In this document: positions 56,403 through 64,000 of the stretch, piece by piece
Position numbering within the stretch: the first letter of the stretch is position 1
How the letters are laid out: every line of letters begins with the position of its first letter
Assembly (NCBI GenBank): GCA_009760855.2
Contig: WPIO01000061.1
Span: 1,803,501-1,867,500 of the forward strand
DNA: 64,000 bases
From: Cristatella mucedo
Lineage: Eukaryota; Bryozoa; Phylactolaemata; Cristatellidae
Reading direction: 5' to 3'
Notes under the pieces: model-generated
Told to the model about the DNA's origin: nothing
Databases searched by the model: none
What the model saw: the letters and a program-made list of their open reading frames with translations, nothing else
Made by a program: the position numbers and the translations under genes

Positions 56403-57180
56403 AGTCCTGATCCGGCAGCCAAATACATATTAGCTGCAGATTGTCAATTCTGTACCCACAAAGATGAAGGCTAACGAAACCCACTGAGAACCCAGTCTAC
56501 AAGTTAAGTGTGTCAAACAGTTCTTAAAGAGTTAAAACGCCTTAAGTATTAAACAAGTCTTCGAATTGATTGGCCGCAAGTTTTAATTTCGGCAATAGTC
56601 AGCTGCACCATTAGTATGGGAAATAATAGAATCTGGCAAATAATTTCCATGCAGCCTGAGGCTTAGGTTATTGTAGCTAGTTACCGTTCCACTGATTTCA
56701 AATCATGGTGCTCGCGATTTACAGCTAGGCTAGTCTGGAGCACTCAACAGAGGAATTAATGGCCGACCAACTTCATCTAACCCATGTTTATACTGATAAC
56801 CGGCCAACGTATCAGTGCCACTTTCTCCTTAGTGCTAGGGGTGGATAGTTTGATTGCATCCATCGGCTCACCTATGCCCGAGGTGATAGCCACCTCGTTT
56901 TCTGCTTGCAAGACGTTGATGCCTGAACGCACCCAAATTCTGCTACTAATTAGCTGGAGGGAAATGCATGTTCTCAAGTCCTCTCAAAAGTCTTTGTGAT
57001 CTGCCTTAGGCCAACTAGAAGACGAGACTGAAAGGAATAATAACAATAATAATGGATGAGTACATTCCCCCAGAAAACTGCATCTCTTTTCAGGCACTTT
57101 GGATATTCTGTAAAGGAAGTGTGATGAAATAGTTGGCGAAAATATCCACATGCCAACAAGAAAAGGACAAAATACTGGCT
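56403..57180. other. Unassigned sequence
   Basis: Nothing recognised. Confidence 0.3.
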
Positions 57181-57345
57181 GATTTGACAGCCTCTCTTGT
57201 ATAGCAACAGAAGAGTCTATCGGGCTTTCACCGCCGCTATCGGTGGCAATTAGGGATTGGTCGCTGTAGGATTCAAAACCACGACCTCAGGACCGACGTC
57301 GTGAGAAGCAACAGCCTTACCTGACGAGCATAAGTAAGTGGTAAC
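57181..57345 (-). mobile_element. tRNA-derived SINE, diverged copy
   Basis: On the minus strand it has a box A-like TGCTCGTCAGG near 57319-57331 and box B GGTTTTGAATCC at 57269-57280. The body with GCGGCGGTGAAAG and CTCTTCTGTTGCTATACAAG aligns with the two SINE copies at 62.4 and 62.9 kb. Confidence 0.7.
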
Positions 57346-58754
57346 CTGCACCATGTCAGGACACCTAATTAGTCAAAGGACAACTAATAAGGCCCAAGCA
57401 AATGCAGCGAGTTCCACGCTTTGGGACCATACGAACTAATGACTCGGCAAGTTGCTTCACATGAAACAACATGCTAAAAGCAAAGCCATACGAATAACTG
57501 TACCAAATACGCACTCGCAGCCAACAGCCGTTCGAGCTGCTTTCATGAGTCTTTTTCCAGCATACCAGTTGTGGCTGACTCTCATTCCTAGAAGCCTAGA
57601 TTAGTGTTGCCTGAAAGGCTGCTTAGTTGTAGGGAATAGCACGATATGCCACATAGAGCTTCCTAGCTGCGGTGGGAGCCTGTAGCCACGACATGAGCTT
57701 CAAGTCGGAGAGTGCTTGCTGGCAAGCGTGCGGCTTCAACCCTGCAGCCAGTCACCCAGCCCATGCTCATAGCGGCTTAAATCTTGGGCTGTCAAGGAAA
57801 ACGTGGTTGATTGACGCTCGTTGCTTGCGCCTTAAGCCGTATTTGAATGATATGTCTGCGGTGAATCTGAGTCATCCCCGCGGTGCCGAACTGACCAAAA
57901 AGTCGACTCGACACCGAAGCAGTCTAATATCAAGCATTTTCTGCATTGAACGGGGCACGCTAACATTGCTCAAAGACCGGTGGCTTGCTGCATTCACGCT
58001 ATCAAAAGCCAGGCTTACCTGTCAGCTGTTGAAGATATCAAGCTGGCTCCTCAGGTAGCCATCTTGAAGTCATGCAGACTTTTACTTCCTTGTCTGCCAC
58101 CTGATATTATTTAATAGTGCCAACTCAATTTGAGAGAATATTATGCCTTACCAGTCAAACAGTTTGGCATGAAATTTAAATTTTTATCAAAATCAATTTT
58201 TAAGGTAACACTATTCAAACATGGAAATTAGGAAATAAGTGTAGAGCTCCGTAAATTCGGAAGAAGAAATCTTTGATTCAGAAATTGCGTAACTTCACTT
58301 AGGATTTTTATTACTCCAAGACTGGCAGACCTGCAGTGCCAGAAGCTGTTATTGCAAGGGCAATCTTACACCGTGCATTCTCTGTTTAACTTTGGATCTG
58401 AACACATTTATTCAAGCTAATGCTGGAGAAGAATGGCAATTGCCGAGTGTTACCCTTCGTCCACGGCCGCACCCTAATAGTTAATTTCACGAGCGAGTTA
58501 ACATACACACTTGACCTATTTTACACTCTGAATTTTTTGTACTGCAAGAGGCCCAGTCCCAAAATTGCTTTTCATTGGTTTGACTTGGTTGAGCATACAT
58601 CGCCAACGTAAGTTTCGGCATAGCCCCACGTGGGTGAACATACTGGGTATACTTAAGGATGCTCAACTCAAAAGCTCTGTGCAGGAAACTGGTGTCGACC
58701 TCTTGTCATTCCCACACTAGGGGCTTTGCTGCTTCCATTACTGCATCCTTCATG
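57346..58754. other. Unassigned sequence
   Basis: A 128-codon plus frame at 57672-58058 has no recognised motif and no clear splice sites. Nothing else seen. Confidence 0.3.
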
Positions 58755-58812
58755 CTTGTGCTGCTGCAGCTGTAGCAGCAGCAGCTGCTGCTGCTACTGG
58801 TGTTGCTGTTTC
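58755..58812. repeat. GCTGCA/GCAGCT-rich repeat
   Basis: About 58 bp of CTG/CAG words (GCTGCTGCAGCTG, GCAGCAGCAGCTGCTG), partly palindromic, next to an L2-A fragment. Confidence 0.7.
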
Positions 58813-58834
58813 CCCTGATGCCTCCCGTACGGAC

Positions 58835-59210
58835 AAAGAAATAGCTGTTGCATTCCTCTGCTTAAAGACCGTTGGTGATAGAAGCTTTAGCTCTGCTGGT
58901 TGTAGACTGTGGAACTCACTTCCACAATTCTTACGCAAGGGTAAGTACTCTTCTGCCGCCGACTACGGCTCATTCTTTCAGACCGTCTTAGGCTGCTACT
59001 TCCAAGCTACTCACTACCTCAACTGCTCTCCTGAGTCTGCTATGGTTCCCACTTTTTCGTAGTTTCGTGAGACTAGGTATGTTGGCTACCGAATGCGTAG
59101 CGAAAGCCACATAGACTGTGAGTGCTCTGTGCAATACTCTTCTGCATAAATCCACGTAGTTATTATGGCTTTCTGGAGTTACAGGCGCAGATAAATACAT
59201 ACATACATCA
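58835..59210 (+). mobile_element. L2-A 3' fragment
   Basis: It matches the end of the family A protein (counterparts of LAVPFLRLKTVGDRSFSS and LWNSLPQFL) and the 3' UTR ending in GTTACAGGCGCAGATAAATACATACATAC. Confidence 0.8.
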
Positions 59211-59950
59211 TACCGAACTGACTACCTGCACTGAAGACGGGACCAACACGACCAGCGGATTCCCGCTGGTCTTCGGCACGAAAAACTAAACAAAGTGAGA
59301 GGCGTCACTGCGATAGCCAGCCTCTCCTGCGTACGACATCCCATAGGACGACCTGGCTGCGGCCGGAATTTCCCCCCTTCCCTAGGAGCTGCCATGCCAG
59401 CGAGTGGGGGGGGGGGGCAAAGAGACCGGCATAGGCCCCGAAGCTGAGGTGGGATCCTTGATAAAGAGGCGGAAAGGGGCTACCTAATTATTTGGCATTA
59501 CAGAGAATACAATTTATTTTCAGGGGCCTCAAGTAGGTGCGTAAATTGAAAGCCAGCTCAGGGCCATACTGACTTAAAAGTAGCTGCTATTGCTATGCTA
59601 ATTCAGCAGGCGGCCAGGCGAGAGATAAAACACGGAAGGAAACTGCAGCCAAAAGCGAAGTAGTTTCATGAAATCTATTTGGAAAGAGGAAAAAATGTTA
59701 CGATTCCATAGAAATTCTTGAGTGGTGATGAAATAGACTACGGGCTAGGGAAACAGACGCCGGCTGGCACGGCTCGCCACACTGCGAGAACCTTGAAACG
59801 GCTAAAGCTACACTAAGCGCACATCATGCAAAGCTAATAAGCACTGCAAACAGTATTATAGCCCCGTGAAACGCCTATCCGGAAAATGAGCACCCCAGCG
59901 GAAATGGTTGGGACAGGGGGCATTCCTCCCCGCGCTAGAGAGCGGCCTTA
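59211..59950. other. Unassigned sequence with a G13 run
   Basis: A run of about 13 G lies near 59407-59419. No gene or known repeat recognised. Confidence 0.3.
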
Positions 59951-61645
59951 GGTGTATCCTAGTGTGGTGTGGACTTAATGTGATTTCTCCGTGATACCTA
60001 TGGGTATTCCGCAGTTATCGTTGGTGTGATTATTTATGAGCTGTCCTCGGATATGCCACACAAAACCGGACCTCCTTGGCATTAGGTGTAACGTCGCTAT
60101 CTGTCGATACCTAACAGCGGGCCGTCTCCGGTGGCTCAGGCAGAACCTTCCTTCATCCTGCGTTCGCCCTATCAACAGCTCGGCAGTCAAACCTACTACC
60201 AGTAAGCTAAAAGCGCTGATTAATACTTATTGCGGTAGTAGCCCAACTGCCGTAGCCCACCATTTCGTGAAACGTCGACCGGCGGCCGCTACTAAGGTTC
60301 AATTCAAATTCAAATGGGCCGCTTCCGCCGGGCCGAGTGCACGCCGACGTGAATACAAGCCACTTCATCGCCGTCACCCAGTTGTTGGACAGCCTTTTAA
60401 ATTTCGCCTACTAAATGTCCGCTCGCTAAAAACCATGGAGTTACTTATCCACGATTAGGTGGTAATGAAGAAGCTTGATGCATTTCTTCTCGACGAAACT
60501 TGTATGACGCCCTGTTCCAGTAGAAGTATTTCTGAGACCACTGTACCTGGGATCTCATTCTATCAGTCCGTGGGTTATGACTAGGTTGGTGGCGACGCTG
60601 CAATTGTTGTTCGCGAATCGTTTGGCTATAGGATATGCAGTTGTTTGCACGGGCTATCATTTAAATCGGTTCATCAACGACAATGCCTCTTACTGTTGTG
60701 ATATACCGGCCTCATATGGCAGTCTAAACTTGTTTACAGAGGTGTTTTAGGAGTTTCTCACTAAAATATTTACGTTGAAAACCCAAGCAACACCATTGTC
60801 TTCTCATTTCTTGACTGTCTGGAGAGTTTCTCTTCTTCTTTTCTTGTCAAAGATTCCTGAAAAGTGGATGCTTAGCAGCTGGTTGAACGTATGGAAACGA
60901 ATAAAATGTCAAAAACATTTCAATCGAGGTTTAAGAAGAAGCTCTCCAGTGAAACTGCTCTCCTTCATGTAAAGAATGGCATTCTACGTGACAACGGGAA
61001 TGTCACTGCCCAGCTTTGCAAGATCTGTGGAGTCACTCAAGGTATGCACTCATTCACGTACTGTTCTCCATTTATACACAGCCTCTGGGAAAAGTAATTA
61101 TGGCTAATGGAAGAGGATATCACTTTTATTCTGACGATACTCTGCTTTATTTGCCATTCAAAACGTCGGAATATGCTGCGGTAACTGAGAAACTGAATGC
61201 TTGACTTGCCGATATTCGATCCTGGATGCTGGAAAAGTTCTCGAAATTAAATGATGATAAAACCGAACTGCTGCCCATAGGACGCCCTAAGCGTGTGGCT
61301 ACATTAAAGGCTTTGCTCTTCTAATATGTGATGCCATTGTGCGACCATCACCACGTACTCAAAATTTAGGTGTCGTTTACGACAGCTGCTTCAATTTGAA
61401 AAGCTTCATTCAGAAGACTTTTTGTACAGCTAGCCATCCTGTCCGATTCCTATCCAAGACCGGCAGCTGTTTTCCACACTGGCTTGTAAAAAATGTAACT
61501 AGTTCCTTTGTTATGTCTCGGCTTGATTATTGTAAATTCCCTTTTGGCTGGGCTTCCAAAGAAAGCTATTAGGCCACTGCAGCTAGTTATGAATATGGCT
61601 GCAAGGCTAGTCTTCAAGTGCCAGAGGTTTGAGCACGTATCTCGG
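59951..61645 (+). mobile_element. L2-A copy with 5' region, decayed, 3' cut off
   Basis: A 140-codon frame (60036-60458) starts with a basic N-terminal region and runs into the endonuclease start FKFRLLNVRSLKT. After a stop the endonuclease continues (KKLDAFLLDETCMTP, VVRESFGYR). RT pieces follow (YHFYSDDTLLYLPF in place of FYADDTQLY, then SPRTQNLGVVYDS and the NMAARLVFK block) and the match ends near 61645 without the C-terminal domain. Large parts between endonuclease and RT are deleted. It is inactive. Confidence 0.75.
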
Positions 61646-62380
61646 CGGTCCGAACCTGTCATCATTAGGTTCCGCGTCCGAATACAGAGGGCACTCGACT
61701 GCAAGCTCTTGTCAAGGGGCTTCGCGAGGCCCACGAAGTCATGCCAGACCCTGGCCGGACCATTGATGGCGTCCAACACTCAGAGCTTCCAGAGACTTTG
61801 GCGATGTCGAGGGCTCACCCGAGGAGCAATAAGAGTATGCTGGTTATCAGGATGCCAGGAGCATAAGGAGCCGACCACGTAGGCACAGTGTCCGACAGTC
61901 AGACGTGAAGTCCACGGACTCGGAGTTCAGCGACCATCTTGGTGTGCTTGGCCGTCGTCCGCGCTTCAACCACGTCTGTTAATTGTTAGTATAATTACCT
62001 AATATAAATCTATTAGGTAACGTTATTGCTAATTATGAGTCGCGCCAAATGGCACCTATAAATGTGATTACATTTGAATTAAACAGGCTTGACCGTAAAG
62101 GTGACCGTGCCAGAAACTTCGGTGTTCGTATTTTCCAGGCACCATCTATCTCTTCGTCCCTCGGGCATATCCATTTTGCATCTAAGCCCTCTTGATGTCT
62201 CTTGGGTTGAAGCTTGCTTGCGAAATAGCGTTTAGCTCAGCTTTTTGCTGGAAAGGCGTCCACATGGAAAGTGGACACATAGCAATGCTACGTGTCTGTG
62301 TGCACAGGGCTTGCTGCCGAATGGACACCGGAAGTCAATGGTCAATGTATCAAGTTGCAATTGGCCAATGAGTGGTTGGT
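61646..62380. other. Unassigned sequence
   Basis: It replaces the expected L2-A 3' end; the change at 61645 is abrupt, as at an insertion or rearrangement border. No motif recognised. Confidence 0.3.
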
Positions 62381-62382
62381 GA

Positions 62383-62572
62383 GTCGTGATGGCACACTAG
62401 GTAAGGCGGTTGCTTTCACGCCTCGGTCCCGAGGTCGTGGATTCGATTCCTGCGGTGGGCGATCCTTTATCGCCGCTGCAAGCGGTGGTGATAGCCGTAA
62501 AGGCTCTTCTGTCGCTATACAAAAAGAGGCTGTTGGATCAGCTAGGATTTATTTATTTATTTATTTAGCATG
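62383..62572 (+). mobile_element. tRNA-derived SINE
   Basis: Box A TGGCACACTAGG at 62390-62401 and box B GATTCGATTCC at 62440-62450, spaced as in a tRNA promoter. The body (GCGATCCTTTATCGCC, then TGATAGCCGTAAAGGCTC, TATACAAAAAGAGGCTGTT) ends in ATCAGCTAGG and an ATTT repeat tail. RNA polymerase III would transcribe it. Confidence 0.8.
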
Positions 62573-62865
62573 TTAAGTATGAGCATAAAAGGTGAGAAGT
62601 GAAGAGTGTTGACAGAACACATGCAAGGCCGGTCAAAGAATGAGCACAGACCGTCTGATATGAAGGCAGAACTTAAGAGGACAGGAATGCACAGCTTAAT
62701 GGTCTGATACATGGCACAAAGAATCATTTGATAATCTAGTGATTGGAACTTGGTGGCCTGGTATTGCAGGTGCTCAGGATTACTTTGTTTCAGTATCTCC
62801 GCCCCGAAGAGGGAGGTGGGCTGGTCCTGGAGGCACTGAAATACCAGGTAGATCCATGGCTAGGT
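62573..62865. other. Spacer between SINE copies
   Basis: Nothing recognised. Confidence 0.3.
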
Positions 62866-63062
62866 GAGCTGGGATGGCACACTAGGTTAGGCAGTTGCTT
62901 TCTCGACTTCGGTCCCGAGGTCGTGGGTTCGGTTCGGGCGGTGGGCGATCCTTTATCGCTACTGCAAACGGAGGTGATAGCCGTAAAGGCTCTTCTTCTT
63001 CTTCTTCTCTTCTGTTCTTCACTATACAAAAAGAGGCTGTTTAATCAGCTAGGATTTATTCA
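62866..63062 (+). mobile_element. tRNA-derived SINE, second copy
   Basis: Same family: box A TGGCACACTAGG at 62875-62886, box B GGTTCGGTTC at 62926-62935, and the same body and end. A CTT repeat (about 62993-63014) interrupts the body where the other copy has CTTCTGTC. Confidence 0.8.
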
Positions 63063-63189
63063 TTTAGCCCGAGGCAAGCCTCAGACACATTGCCGAGCTC
63101 CAAAAATCAGATTAATATCAAGACGATGCAATGTACCGTGTATCAGATATTAAGCTGATAAGAGCAGATTAATATAGTTTTATTTCAAG

Positions 63190-64000
63190 AAACAAGAATA
63201 TTTACTGAGCGAGCATTGGTGTGCCTGCCCCCGGGCCGCACGACCATCGGAGTCGACGCTGCCGACGCCCTTGTGGAACTGAGCCCAGATAGCTGTAGAC
63301 ACGTTTATGGCGTTGCACATGCACAGTTTTCGGAGCACGCTGGGGTAGGCCCTTGCTACGCCGAGAGCGCTCAGGCATGACCCGTAGGCCGGCCACTAGG
63401 CACCGAGGGCGCCCATGACGAAGGGTGCGAGCTTCACTGCCTCGTACCCCCATCAGCTCAGAGCACCCGCCAGGCAATGGTACTTTGTCACTTTTTCCTT
63501 CATCGCCAGGTAAAGGGCCATCTCATCGTTGTCGAAAATCACGGTGACGTCCAATATGATGGCCGTTGACCTGCCGTCGTCGATGATCAGGTCCAGCGCC
63601 GCTGGTTGGCGATCGGATTCAGAGGGTAGCGAGAGTCAACACGGATGAGTCACCACCAGTTATCGACGACCGCCTTTCGGGGCCGCTCCAGGATTTCGTC
63701 GTGACGCCAACGAACGTCAACCAGGTACCATGGACAGAGGTAGGCGTATGTGAGTCTTTCGCTCGTAACCACAGTGGCGGCACGACAACTAATCCTCAGG
63801 GGGCTGAGAAGCGTCGCACCAGCACTAGGATCAGGTTCAGGTGGTCCCTGTGGATGAACTGCCTGAACATTGAGATTGGAAATTGCGAGATTCCGAGCCC
63901 CATGTGCAAAAAGTGGCTGTGGTTACAGAACCTGTCGGTCCACACGCACCCGGCAACCTTGCCATGGTCGTACCGGCCCGCCAGCTTGTCGCCACAGCAG
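63190..64000 (-). pseudogene. R2-type non-LTR element, C-terminal fragment
   Basis: Minus-strand frames spell the end of an R2/R4-type protein with shifts and stops. A restriction-like endonuclease block is AIILDVTVIFDND with PDLIIDDG before it. Next come KEKVTKYHCLAGALS, then VKLAPFVMGALGA and a C-terminal helix region (VARAYPSVLRKLC). Farther upstream, near 63750-63800, a Cys-rich piece may be the usual zinc knuckle. It continues past the window edge. The order fits elements that use a restriction-like enzyme and not the apurinic type of L2. Confidence 0.65.

Noticed and set aside
62383-62470. Functional tRNA gene
   Set aside because: Boxes A and B are present but no cloverleaf with paired acceptor ends could be drawn, and the same unit recurs with a LINE-like tail, so it is a SINE.

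Overview
This window is repeat-rich nuclear DNA from an animal. It has spliced exons with GT/AG borders, L2-clade and R2-type non-LTR retrotransposons, Ty3-type LTR retrotransposons, solo LTRs and tRNA-derived SINEs. I see no operons, rRNA genes or CRISPR arrays. The species cannot be named from the sequence. The only conserved host gene I recognise is a very divergent GW182/TNRC6 homolog (the Argonaute partner in microRNA silencing), and GW182 is an animal family.

Host gene, minus strand, about 24.7-50.0 kb. Read from high to low coordinates, the exon candidates follow the GW182 domain order: a serine-rich exon with few Trp (49647-49973), a middle-domain helical exon (49378-49562), a Gln-containing helix exon (49141-49245), a KW/PAM2-like exon (48675-48879), a W-plus-P-GL exon (several copies, 46.8-33.0 kb), the RRM exon (25037-25293) and a last exon (24691-24913). 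The proposed exons have compatible phases and most introns outside the repeats are 84-261 nt. The W/P-GL exon is phase-symmetric (1-1) and has been amplified in an array with a period of about 1.63 kb. Five copies lie in the gene and a sixth at 1.5-1.9 kb. Only the copy at 37.8-38.2 kb keeps an acceptor, an open frame, the P-GL motif and a plausible donor. The last exon is frameshifted: a short tail is in frame, while a W-containing ending that looks like the usual C-terminus is in another frame.

Transposons. From 12.9 to 23.8 kb an LTR element is nested in another. The outer element (1107-bp LTRs, tRNA-Lys-type primer site, TTAG target duplication) has gag but no pol. A complete 6.75-kb Ty3-type element on the minus strand (519/527-bp LTRs, GAGT duplication) sits in it. 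Its gag and pol are in one frame, separated by a single UGA followed by CUAG. Two solo LTRs related to the inner element (39.0-39.6 and 45.7-46.5 kb) interrupt the GW182 array; one splits a W/P-GL exon copy. Two L2-clade families occur many times. Family A ends in short ACAT-type repeats and one copy has its 5' half inverted. Family B ends in (TTA)n, includes two long copies, and several short copies start at nearly the same internal point.

The right part (50-64 kb) is mostly unassigned sequence with simple repeats, a foldback around a TA repeat, L2 fragments, three copies of a tRNA-derived SINE and a decayed R2-type element running off the edge.
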